Assembly: GCA_012798185.1 (NCBI GenBank)
Contig: JAAZNS010000259.1
Span: 1-32,428, forward strand
From: Chloroflexota bacterium
GTDB lineage: Bacteria; Chloroflexota; Anaerolineae; Anaerolineales; UBA4823
Length of the DNA stretch: 32,428 nucleotides
Direction of reading: 5' to 3'
Position numbers and translations under genes: made by a program
Part shown: piece after piece, positions 22,932 to 30,077 of the stretch
Layout of the letters: each line of letters starts with the position of its first letter
Position numbering within the stretch: the first letter of the stretch is position 1
Notes under the pieces: model-generated
Databases searched by the model: none
Told to the model about the DNA's origin: nothing
The model's input: the letters and a program-made list of their open reading frames with translations, nothing else

Positions 22932-23954
22932 TTAATAACGAATTCTCGGGTCAATAAATGCGTATAAGAAATCCATTGCCAGGCTGATGATTGCCACAAA
23001 AAAAGCAAAAACACCAATGGTAGCTTGAACAGCCGTATAATCACGCAATTCGATCCGATCGACCAGATAACGCCCCATTCCAGGCCAGGAGAATGTTGTC
23101 TCGGTAAGCACTGCACCAGCCAATAGAATAGCAAATTGTAAACCAATCAATGTGAGAATTGGAATGAATGTGTTCCTTAAGGCATGTTTGTAAACCAGGC
23201 GCCTTTCGGGCAATCCCCGCGCTCTGCCTGCGGTTATAAAATCTGCCTGGAGCATTTCGATCATATTAACTCGGGTTAGGCGGATGAAAACGCCGGTTAA
23301 CGCCAACCCAAGGGTGAGCGAAGGTAAAATCAAATGGGATATACATGACCGGAAAGCAGCCCAATTTCCTTGTAATATCGAATCAAGCACATAAAAATGG
23401 GTTATTGGTCGGAAATTAGTCATCATTAAAGTATCCATTCTGCCTGCCAGCGGCAAAATGGGAATTCGCACGGAAAAAATGATCTGGAAAACCAACCCCA
23501 TAAAAAAGATAGGGATTGAATACACTGCGATGCTGAACAAACGAATACCGTAATCGATGGTCTTCTTGCGCTTTTCAGCAGCATAGGCACCGCTGACTAT
23601 CCCAAAGATTGCTGTAAAAATCATGGCAGGGACAGTCAATTCAATCGTTGCCGGTAATTTTTCACCCAGTTCATCGATAATCGGACGTTCACCCTGGGTA
23701 AGTGCCGTGCCAAAATCAAGAGTTACCATTTTCCAAAGGAAATCGAAATACTGCACGTAAAGCGGACGGTTCAAGCCGAGCCGTTCTCTTAGTGCCATGG
23801 CTTGCTCTTCGCTTACCTTTGGTCCAAGCTGAGATCGAATTGGATCACCAGGAAGTATCCGCATAACGATAAAAACCATGGTGATTAAAATCCAAATCAT
23901 CGGGATGGTTAAAAAAATTCGAGTGATTAAAAAATTCCTGAGGGAGGATGACAT
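22932..23954 (-). CDS. Oligopeptide-type ABC importer permease (OppB/DppB)
   Basis: 340 residues from the ATG at 23954, which has GGAG 8 bases upstream; an in-frame GTG three codons earlier touches that site and is rejected. It is a six-helix BPD_transp_1 permease: N-terminal helix about 12-35, FGxA-type segment LDFGTALTQGERPIIDEL, and the cytosolic EAA loop DFITAGRARGLPERRLVYKH. Length and motifs are those of ordinary OppB/DppB/NikB. It pairs with OppC to form the membrane channel. A perfect hairpin lies between it and the upstream binding-protein gene and probably lowers its expression relative to the binding protein. Confidence 0.95.
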   Translation of the reverse strand: MSSSLRNFLITRIFLTIPMIWILITMVFIVMRILPGDPIRSQLGPKVSEEQAMALRERLGLNRPLYVQYFDFLWKMVTLDFGTALTQGERPIIDELGEKLPATIELTVPAMIFTAIFGIVSGAYAAEKRKKTIDYGIRLFSIAVYSIPIFFMGLVFQIIFSVRIPILPLAGRMDTLMMTNFRPITHFYVLDSILQGNWAAFRSCISHLILPSLTLGLALTGVFIRLTRVNMIEMLQADFITAGRARGLPERRLVYKHALRNTFIPILTLIGLQFAILLAGAVLTETTFSWPGMGRYLVDRIELRDYTAVQATIGVFAFFVAIISLAMDFLYAFIDPRIRY

Positions 23955-23968
23955 GCAAAACACTCCGT

Positions 23969-24007
23969 AAAAAATTCAAGCAAGGGGCGAGGTAAGGCTC
24001 GCCCCTT
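23969..24007 (-). terminator. Intercistronic hairpin between the binding protein and oppB
   Basis: On the minus strand AAGGGGCGAG (24007-23998) pairs perfectly with CTCGCCCCTT (23991-23982) over a 6-base loop. A T-run follows about 7 bases later (23974-23969), so termination is probably partial. Such hairpins commonly keep binding-protein mRNA more abundant than permease mRNA. Confidence 0.75.
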
Positions 24008-24054
24008 GGTTCGATCGAGAATATATAATCGTAATTCCCCCCTTGATCACCAGT

Positions 24055-25758
24055 CTACTCACCGCCAGTCATGTAAGTGCAGTTGAATACAAGATACCGC
24101 AGGGTGGGGGCATCGATCTTGGTGACGGTCAATCCTTCGACGCTTTGCAGCCGTGTCGCTTCAACAGCGCCAAGAATTCGCCAGGCGATATCGATTTCGC
24201 CTTTTTCAACTGCCTGACTCATAGTGGTCGGGTCGGCGAAGTAGCGGATAATCACTTTGGGGATGATTGGTTTATCATCACCAAAATAATTCGGATTGGC
24301 TTCCAAAACCATTTGCTCACCTGCAACATAGGAAACCATGCGGTAAGGACCAACACCGTCCAAAGCAGTTGGGAATTGGACAATTTTATCTGCCGGGAAT
24401 TGATTAGGATTCACCGGTACAAATGGAGCAGTAGCAGCAATGGCAGGGAAGAAACCGAATGAATCTTTAAGGTGGTAAACCACGGTCAGATCATCGGGAG
24501 CTTCCACGCTTTCCACATAGATCTGCACCAAACCTGAAACCTGCCCTTCCAATGTGTTGATCCGATCCCAGGCATAAACATAATCTTTTGCCGTAAGCGG
24601 CGTGCCATCGGCAAATTTAACACCTTCGCGCAGTTTGAAGGTATAGGTCTTGCCATCTTCGCTAACAGTGGGTAATTCTGCTGCCACGCCGGGAATCAAA
24701 TCCGCAGTTCCGGGGGCGTATGTCAACAGAGGCACCCCGGTGTTCTTCAAGATTTCCCAGTCGTGCGTGGCATAGGCATCGTTTGCATCGAGGCTGTTTA
24801 CTTCATCGGTAGTGCCAATGATCAGCGTGTCGGTGCTGCCCGAAGCTGGAACAGCATCAGCCGCAAAGCTGACGATGTTGTAGTTGAATTCAAAGGGTGG
24901 GCCAATCTTAACCCCTTCGATGCCTTTTCGGGTTGTTACGAATTCCGGTTCCCAAAACATGGGGATGGTGGGAACTTCTTCTGCATACAATTCGCCAATT
25001 TCCTTATAAGTCGCTTCACGTACTGCCGGATCAGAGGATGATGCTGCTTTTTGCAGCAAAGCATCCATCTTCTCATTGCAGTAATTCACCCCATTATCTG
25101 GTGATTGCAGGCAGGAAGCAAAAGGCGTCAGCCAGGTATCAGGATCAGCAAAATCGGGGAACCAGCCCAGCATAAACATGGGCAGTTTTCCAGCCACAAA
25201 GCTGTCAACATATTCAGCCCAGTTTTGACTTTTAAGTTCGACCTTCATCAAGCCAGTCTCTTCCAATTGTTCCTTGATCACCTGCATCACATCAGCGGTC
25301 GTAGTGCCATAATGCTCAGGTGGATACCATAGCTCGAAGGTAAATGGATTGTCTTCGGTGTAACCCAAACTGGTGAGAATTTGTTTAGAAAGTTCCAGAT
25401 CGCGGGTACCATATTTATCTAGAAACGCTTCGGTAGCATAAGGATATCCCGGTGGAACCATATGGTAAGCAGGTGCATTTCGGCCTTCGAAGACACGGTC
25501 AACAATGACCTCGCGATCAATAGCGGCTGCAATAGCCGAGCGGAGTTCTTTGCTCCATAAAAGATGTGGTTCTTCCGTAGGTTCTTCAGTTGCAACCGGT
25601 TCTTCGGTGGCAACCGGCGCTTCAGTAACTACAGGCGCCTCTGTGGCAGCAGCCTCTTCAGTTGCTACAGGAGCTGCTGTTGGCGTCGTGCAAGCGCCCA
25701 GCGCCATACTAAGCAACACTAATAAAACGCCTAATTTGTAAAGTATTTTTTTATTCAT
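24055..25758 (-). CDS. Circularly permuted family 5 solute-binding lipoprotein
   Basis: 567 residues. Signal MNKKILYKLGVLLVLLSMAL with lipobox LGAC (Cys23), then a TEEP/TEAP-type linker (24-64). In family 5 (OppA/DppA) binding proteins the order is: N-terminal half with IGTTDEVNSLDxxDAY, then GKTYTFKLREGVKF, then LRYLVFN, followed by the C-terminal half starting with RxAIxxAIDREVIVDxVF. Here the order is reversed. AIAAAIDREVIVDRVFEG is at 75-92 and the end of that half (EFNYNIVSFAA) at 290-300. A short linker DAVPASGS follows, then TDTLIIGTTDEVNSLD at 309-324, and the protein ends right after LRYLVFN (about 556-562). All parts are present once and total length is normal. GAGGAG precedes the ATG. 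First gene of the importer operon. Confidence 0.9.
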   Translation of the reverse strand: MNKKILYKLGVLLVLLSMALGACTTPTAAPVATEEAAATEAPVVTEAPVATEEPVATEEPTEEPHLLWSKELRSAIAAAIDREVIVDRVFEGRNAPAYHMVPPGYPYATEAFLDKYGTRDLELSKQILTSLGYTEDNPFTFELWYPPEHYGTTTADVMQVIKEQLEETGLMKVELKSQNWAEYVDSFVAGKLPMFMLGWFPDFADPDTWLTPFASCLQSPDNGVNYCNEKMDALLQKAASSSDPAVREATYKEIGELYAEEVPTIPMFWEPEFVTTRKGIEGVKIGPPFEFNYNIVSFAADAVPASGSTDTLIIGTTDEVNSLDANDAYATHDWEILKNTGVPLLTYAPGTADLIPGVAAELPTVSEDGKTYTFKLREGVKFADGTPLTAKDYVYAWDRINTLEGQVSGLVQIYVESVEAPDDLTVVYHLKDSFGFFPAIAATAPFVPVNPNQFPADKIVQFPTALDGVGPYRMVSYVAGEQMVLEANPNYFGDDKPIIPKVIIRYFADPTTMSQAVEKGEIDIAWRILGAVEATRLQSVEGLTVTKIDAPTLRYLVFNCTYMTGGE

Positions 25759-25864
25759 AATCTTCTCCTCATACGCATAAAAATCTTGTTGTTCTTGATC
25801 GACTAAAATAGATATTTTCCTTTATCCACCTCCATTTGGCATATATTATTGATTTATTGTATCG

Positions 25865-25892
25865 ATTATACGCTATGATAATCAGATGTCAA
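25865..25892 (-). promoter_or_regulatory. Importer operon promoter, near-perfect consensus
   Basis: On the minus strand, -35 TTGACA (25887-25892), a 16-base spacer, and -10 TATAAT (25865-25870). Both hexamers match the housekeeping consensus exactly. The start would be about 100 bases upstream of the binding-protein ATG at 25758. Confidence 0.85.
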
Positions 25893-25996
25893 CCAATCTC
25901 CATCGAGAGTACAATAAAAGCAAAATCGCATAGATAATTATTGAATACGCTGTAAGTTGTACGATTTTCTGCAGGTTTTTATTCAACCTCTTTCAA

Positions 25997-26005
25997 TGCT
26001 ATAAT
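25997..26005 (+). promoter_or_regulatory. Extended -10 element upstream of the small gene
   Basis: TGC followed directly by TATAAT (26000-26005) on the plus strand. No good -35 is visible, which extended -10 promoters can tolerate. The leader to the ATG at 26115 would be about 100 bases. Confidence 0.5.
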
Positions 26006-26114
26006 ACTGACGCAATTTATCCTATATAACCGATGATAGCTGACACTGGTAAAATTTTATCAATAAAATATACTCAAAATTAGTCAAATTGGCAATGTGC
26101 GGAGAAAATGAAAA

Positions 26115-26336
26115 ATGGCAAAAAAAACCTGGGAAATTATTAAGATCAGCTACTGCCAGCACGCCGGTAATGACGTACGCCTCGAAGCAGAATTAATCTA
26201 CCCTGCTGAATGGCTGCCCGAACAAAATCCTCGGGTAGTCGCCCATCGATGTTCGAACGGAATGGCTTGTAACATGATTGGACAGGTAAATTGCTTATGG
26301 GCAGGCACCAATCCTGTTGTAGACCCTTTTATATAA
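26115..26336 (+). CDS. Small Cys-containing protein of unknown function
   Basis: 73 residues, no signal peptide or membrane helix. Four cysteines: C14 (SYCQHAG), C46 (VAHRCSNG), C52 (MACNMIG) and C60 (VNCLWAGTNP). The C-terminal WAGTNPxxDPF-type ending looks like a conserved terminal motif. GGAG lies 10 bases before the ATG and an extended -10 is found about 110 bases upstream. The coding look (amphipathic segments, clustered Cys, conserved-looking end) favours a real gene. A small metal-binding or redox role is possible but not shown. It is transcribed alone, divergent from the importer operon and convergent with kbl. Confidence 0.6.
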   Translation: MAKKTWEIIKISYCQHAGNDVRLEAELIYPAEWLPEQNPRVVAHRCSNGMACNMIGQVNCLWAGTNPVVDPFI

Positions 26337-26411
26337 CCATTATCGGTTACATTAAATTGCATTACCTTCTTATAAACATAATACAAATAATTCTTCCACG
26401 GGTTCAATTAT

Positions 26412-27596
26412 TTAATTTATCACGCCCAACTTTTTGCCAACCAAATTAAATACAGCTAATCCCTGCTCAAGATCGGATTTTGCGTGAGCGGCTGAGATCA
26501 TAACCCGGATACGGGCTTTTCCGCGTGGTACAGTGGGAAAACCGATCGCCATTGCGAATACACCATTTTCGAATAACTCCCGGCTGAATTGCTGGGCAAC
26601 CGGGGCTTCGCCAAGCATAATTGGCGTAATCGGAGTAACACTTTGGCCGGTGTTGAAACCTAAGCGCTGTAATTCCGCCTTGAAAAATTTGGTGTTTTCC
26701 CATAATTTATCAACCAGCTCTGTGGATGCTTCCAGAATATCCAGGGCAGCCAGACAGGCAGCTGTATCTGGCGCAGTCATAGCAGAAGAGAACAGGAAAG
26801 GACGTCCGCGCTGTCGCAACCATTCCACTACCAGGGGATTGCCAGCGACCACTCCACCTACCACCCCAAACGCTTTCGAAAGTGTGCCAATTTCAACATC
26901 AACCTTACCATGTAATCCAAAATGATCAACAATACCGCGCCCGCCCTTTCCTAAAACACCTTCACCATGAGCATCATCCACCATGAGAATGGCATCGTGC
27001 TTTTTGGAAACTTCATATATTTTATCCAGCGGGGCAACATCGCCATCCATGCTGAAAACGCCATCGGTAACCACCAGTGCTCTGCCATATTTTCCTCTTT
27101 CATCATGGAATGCCCGCTCCAGATCTTGGGGATCGCAATGGGCATAGCGGACAATGCGTGCGCCTGCCAGCCGGCATCCATCAATGATACTGGCATGGTT
27201 TAATTCATCCGAAAAAATGGCATCGTCTTTTCCCACCAGCGCCGGGATCGCGGCAATATTTGCGTTGAATCCCGATTGAAACGTAATGGCAGCTTCCACA
27301 CCCTTGAATTTTGCCAGCCTTGATTCCAGCTGCATATGAAGATCCGTGGTCCCAGCTATAGTTCGTACGGCTGCTGGGCCTACCCCAAAAGTCTCCACCG
27401 CCTTAGCTGCGGCAGCAACCACTTGGGGATGATTGGCTAATCCTAAATAATTATTGGAGCAAAAATTCAGCACTTTTTTCCCATCCACAACTAACCAGGC
27501 GCCTTGCGGGGAACTGATTGTGCGGATTCGATTATACAAACCCGAATTTTGCAAATTATGTAATTCATCTTGAATCCATTTCAATTTATTGGACAT
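26412..27596 (-). CDS. kbl: Glycine C-acetyltransferase / alpha-oxoamine synthase (PLP)
   Basis: 394 residues, the normal length for 2-amino-3-ketobutyrate CoA ligase (Kbl), which condenses glycine and acetyl-CoA or runs the reverse in threonine breakdown. The PLP lysine is K241 in GTLSKAFG. Other active-site markers are LNFCSNNYLGLA, ELNHASIIDG (His134) and MVDDAHGEGVLG. The alpha-oxoamine synthase family also includes BioF (8-amino-7-oxononanoate synthase), which is very similar. The strong match to Kbl-type N-terminus and GTTDLHMQLE favours Kbl, but BioF activity is not excluded. No tdh or biotin gene is next to it. It is last in a run with the M50, HD and TyrA-like genes, 18 bases after the latter. 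Confidence 0.88.
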   Translation of the reverse strand: MSNKLKWIQDELHNLQNSGLYNRIRTISSPQGAWLVVDGKKVLNFCSNNYLGLANHPQVVAAAAKAVETFGVGPAAVRTIAGTTDLHMQLESRLAKFKGVEAAITFQSGFNANIAAIPALVGKDDAIFSDELNHASIIDGCRLAGARIVRYAHCDPQDLERAFHDERGKYGRALVVTDGVFSMDGDVAPLDKIYEVSKKHDAILMVDDAHGEGVLGKGGRGIVDHFGLHGKVDVEIGTLSKAFGVVGGVVAGNPLVVEWLRQRGRPFLFSSAMTAPDTAACLAALDILEASTELVDKLWENTKFFKAELQRLGFNTGQSVTPITPIMLGEAPVAQQFSRELFENGVFAMAIGFPTVPRGKARIRVMISAAHAKSDLEQGLAVFNLVGKKLGVIN

Positions 27597-27614
27597 AGTT
27601 CACCTCACTTTGAT

Positions 27615-28607
27615 TTAAAGTTGTTTCTTCGGACGTTTCAAACCAAACCCAATGAATCGACCTAAAGCCTCTCCAACGGTTGGTGCTTTAATTCCCGAAA
27701 TCATTCTTTCGTCTGCCCATTGAAATCCTTCACGCTCCTGCCGCCACAACGTTTCATCCTTTTTTGCCATAGTGAACGCGCTAATTAAAGAAGTCTGATC
27801 AGCGGCAAGAATATCCTGCTTCAATTTTATCAACCCATTCACTAAAGAATCAATCAAACGGATGGAATTGGGTTGGTTAGATTTCGCCATCAGAGCTAAT
27901 GCTTCTGGAGTATCCAATCCGGCCCCTTCTGCAACAAGCGCATAGGGGTGACCTGCTAATTTCCGCGCATCTTTCCAGCCCGGCTTGTTTGCTGTAATAT
28001 TCACGAAAGAGACAGCCAGCCATTGCGGCAGTAAATGAACAGCGGTCATTAACCCATCCATTTCAACCGGGTCACTAAAATATGGGGTGGCTTTTAAAAG
28101 GTTTACCAAATCAAAGCCTAATTTAACAGCTTCTCCGGGCGTGTTTTGAGAGGCAACAATGCCCAATACGGCATTATGGAAAAGGTCGCTCTGCGCATGA
28201 GCAAAACCGCTGCCGCTCTCATAAAGATATTTGGGATTAAGGACAGGCGTCAAGCCGACGTAATGCCTACCCTGAGGGAGCAATTCATTTACCCAATCTA
28301 ATATTGGTTGTTTTAACGGAGCTGTATCCATCACCACCACCCCTTCTTTCAAGCAAGGGGCAATGATCTCAAGCGTCTCGCGAATTTGATCAAAAGGCAG
28401 CGCCAAAATGACCAGGTCGGCATTGACAACCGAATTGGGTAGATTGATTTCATAACGATCGATGGCGCCGGCTTTCATCGCCGCTCTCGAAGCATCGACC
28501 GAGCGGTTGTGCCCTAGGCGGGTTAATAATTGCCCGTGTTCAGCCAGCGCCAGTCCGATCGAACCGCCTATCTTTCCTAAACCAATGATAGTTATATTGA
28601 CCGTCAT
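27615..28607 (-). CDS. Prephenate-dehydrogenase-like NAD(P) oxidoreductase
   Basis: 330 residues. The N-terminal Rossmann domain has GLGKIGGSIGLAL (9-21) and VILALPFDQI, followed by a helical domain with an MDGLMTAVHLLPQWLA stretch. That stretch resembles the TyrA pattern of Asp, Ala and HxLP. However, the usual TyrA motif HPMxG after the Rossmann fold is replaced by VGLTPVLNPKY, so the catalytic His of true prephenate dehydrogenases is not evident. It may be a TyrA paralogue with another substrate or an F420/NADP-reductase relative. It lies 7 bases after the HD gene and 18 before kbl. Aromatic biosynthesis neighbours are lacking, so I do not assign tyrA. Confidence 0.75.
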   Translation of the reverse strand: MTVNITIIGLGKIGGSIGLALAEHGQLLTRLGHNRSVDASRAAMKAGAIDRYEINLPNSVVNADLVILALPFDQIRETLEIIAPCLKEGVVVMDTAPLKQPILDWVNELLPQGRHYVGLTPVLNPKYLYESGSGFAHAQSDLFHNAVLGIVASQNTPGEAVKLGFDLVNLLKATPYFSDPVEMDGLMTAVHLLPQWLAVSFVNITANKPGWKDARKLAGHPYALVAEGAGLDTPEALALMAKSNQPNSIRLIDSLVNGLIKLKQDILAADQTSLISAFTMAKKDETLWRQEREGFQWADERMISGIKAPTVGEALGRFIGFGLKRPKKQL

Positions 28608-28614
28608 TTTGCCC

Positions 28615-29151
28615 TCAACTCAAGTTGTCTGCTTCCTGCAGATAATATAAAAATTGATCTTCAGTAGTTTGATTTTTGGGATAATTCTTTTCATGATGGC
28701 GGCGGATCAAGTTCACACATAAAGGAGTTGACCCGGTTTCTTCTGCCAATTTTGCTCCCCAAAGCGGATGCTGATTATGTATGAAAAACACCCGCTGGTA
28801 AAAATTGGGTTTTCTGTTACCAAAATCGACATTACGAAGCCAGCGAGACACCACCTTAGGGAAAAATGTGTTCCCGATCACCAGCCACACCCTCTCCCAC
28901 AATTTCAAAAGATGATTGATCTTTCCAATATCATGCAATAAAGCGGCGATAATCAAGTCGGGATATTGGCAATTGTGCTTTATCAGATAACGAGCCACCT
29001 TGATACTATGCGCTTGTTCACTTGGCTGCATTTGATTGAATAGGCGGTATTGTTCATCTGTGAGCATGGCGTGAACGAATTCCAATTCATCCGCCGATGG
29101 TGACGCTGACAATGCCTGCCAAAATTGCCAGGAGCGATATACGATTCCCAA
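28615..29151 (-). CDS. HD-domain metal-dependent phosphohydrolase
   Basis: 178 residues. The HD motif is visible as H48 (EQAHSIKVARYLI), then H73-D74 in AALLHDIGKIN, then later HNQHPLWGAKLAEE and RRHHEKN, consistent with a metal-binding HD superfamily site. There is no fused nucleotide-binding or regulatory domain and no signal peptide, so it is a small cytosolic hydrolase. Substrates in this superfamily are nucleotides or phosphoesters; the exact one is unknown. Gaps of 3 bases after the M50 gene and 7 bases to the next place it in the same transcript. Confidence 0.85.
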   Translation of the reverse strand: MGIVYRSWQFWQALSASPSADELEFVHAMLTDEQYRLFNQMQPSEQAHSIKVARYLIKHNCQYPDLIIAALLHDIGKINHLLKLWERVWLVIGNTFFPKVVSRWLRNVDFGNRKPNFYQRVFFIHNQHPLWGAKLAEETGSTPLCVNLIRRHHEKNYPKNQTTEDQFLYYLQEADNLS

Positions 29152-29154
29152 TTA

Positions 29155-29799
29155 TTACCCTACCAGTAAATTCATCAATAAAAACAATGGTGGATTGATG
29201 ATTTTTCCCAAAATCCCCAGGAAAACAATTGCCATTAATATCATCGGACCATAAGGCTGGATGGTCTCTAAAAAACGCGACCAGGATGGCGGGAAAAAGT
29301 AGCTGGCAATTTTTTCGCCATCTAAAGGCATGATGGGTATCAGATTGAACAGCATTAATAGTAAATTGATATATATAAACAAATATAGAATTTGGGGAAG
29401 GGTTGGAAAAAAATTACTGCTTGCATTGATCATAGCCAGTCTGGCGTCATTGATTGAGACCAATCCTAAACGAAATGGAATTGCAGCAAGAATTGCCATT
29501 AAAAAATTAGATGCCGGACCAGCTAAAGAAACCCACATCATTGCAGAAGGAGATTTTCTTTGCAGGGCATAGGGGTTAATAGGCACCGGTTTTGCCCAGC
29601 CAAACCAGGCAACCAACAACAAAAGCGATCCAATGGGATCTAAATGGGCTAATGGGTTCAGCGTGAGACGACCATTCATGCGCGGGGTATCATCACCAAA
29701 ATAGTCGGCTGTCCAGGCGTGTGCCAATTCATGGACTGGAAATGCGATCAATAAAACAATCAAACGGGCAAAAAGTGAAGAGGGGTCTAAATTAAACAT
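29155..29799 (-). CDS. M50-family (site-2-type) intramembrane metalloprotease
   Basis: 214 residues with about five or six hydrophobic segments. The zinc-site motif HELAH is at 23-27 in the first helix (FPVHELAHAW). The third zinc ligand is in NLIPIMPLDG (152-161). The short form without PDZ or CBS domains matches the YwhC/Rip-like group. It cleaves membrane proteins within the bilayer; such proteases often act on anti-sigma factors, and two lie elsewhere in the window, but no direct link is shown. GGAG is 7 bases before the ATG, and a TATAAT lies at 29817-29822 on the same strand. It is the first gene of the run ending with kbl. Confidence 0.93.
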   Translation of the reverse strand: MFNLDPSSLFARLIVLLIAFPVHELAHAWTADYFGDDTPRMNGRLTLNPLAHLDPIGSLLLLVAWFGWAKPVPINPYALQRKSPSAMMWVSLAGPASNFLMAILAAIPFRLGLVSINDARLAMINASSNFFPTLPQILYLFIYINLLLMLFNLIPIMPLDGEKIASYFFPPSWSRFLETIQPYGPMILMAIVFLGILGKIINPPLFLLMNLLVG

Positions 29800-29816
29800 G
29801 CATATTCTCCAAAAAG

Positions 29817-29822
29817 ATTATA
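29817..29822 (-). promoter_or_regulatory. -10 hexamer of the M50-HD-TyrA-like-kbl run
   Basis: TATAAT on the minus strand, ending 17 bases before the M50 start codon. No convincing -35 is seen. It is divergent from the DUF951 promoter 37 bases away. Confidence 0.5.
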
Positions 29823-29855
29823 CCATCGGCATCCCATGCTTCAGCATTTCGCCCA

Positions 29856-29864
29856 TGTTATAAT
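29856..29864 (+). promoter_or_regulatory. Extended -10 promoter of DUF951, leaderless arrangement
   Basis: TGT followed by TATAAT (29859-29864), an extended -10. The GTG start codon of the gene begins only 7 bases downstream, at the expected transcription start, so the mRNA should have no 5' leader. No ribosome-binding site is present. Confidence 0.65.
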
Positions 29865-29870
29865 GCCCTC

Positions 29871-30077
29871 GTGTTACCCGAAATTAAACTGGACGACCAT
29901 GTTCGATTACGGAAACCTCACCCCTGTGGAAGTTACGATTGGAAAATCGTACGTCTCGGTGCAGATATTGGGCTAGAATGCCTGCAATGCGGAAGACGGG
30001 TGTTACTGACCAGACGAACACTTGCCAAGCGGTTGAAGACCGTGTTACCTCCTCTGACCGATGAAAAACCAGAATAA
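29871..30077 (+). CDS. DUF951 protein
   Basis: 68 residues, start GTG. The protein has the family layout: basic N-terminus, KPHPCG at 15-20, then GADIGLECLQCGRRVLLTR with C37 and C40, and a basic tail. The three cysteines suggest zinc or nucleic-acid binding. DUF951 proteins are widespread in Firmicutes and Chloroflexota, often near genes for translation or replication, and their function is not established. It overlaps the glycosyltransferase gene by 17 bases. The absence of a leader is noted separately. An alternative later start is unlikely because the conserved motif begins at residue 8. Confidence 0.88.
   Translation: MLPEIKLDDHVRLRKPHPCGSYDWKIVRLGADIGLECLQCGRRVLLTRRTLAKRLKTVLPPLTDEKPE

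Larger units (their letters stand above)
25759..26114. other. Intergenic region with divergent promoters
   Basis: No gene is seen in these 356 bases. It holds the minus-strand promoter of the importer operon (25865-25892) with a leader of about 100 bases, and a plus-strand extended -10 (25997-26005) that would serve the small gene at 26115. The remainder is AT-rich without clear structure. Confidence 0.6.

Noticed and set aside
22922..23146. 75-codon N-terminal extension of oppC
   Set aside because: It overlaps oppB in another frame; the internal ATG at 22921 has a proper position after the oppB stop and matches the family N-terminus.
24834..25566. Reading the binding-protein gene as two fused or frameshifted genes
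   Set aside because: One continuous frame, one signal peptide, one copy of each half and normal total length fit a permutation better than a fusion of two genes. A misassembly cannot be excluded from sequence alone and is listed as the refuting test.
26412..27596. Assigning bioF to the alpha-oxoamine synthase
   Set aside because: The sequence pattern fits Kbl better and no biotin genes are near; kept as an alternative in the entry.
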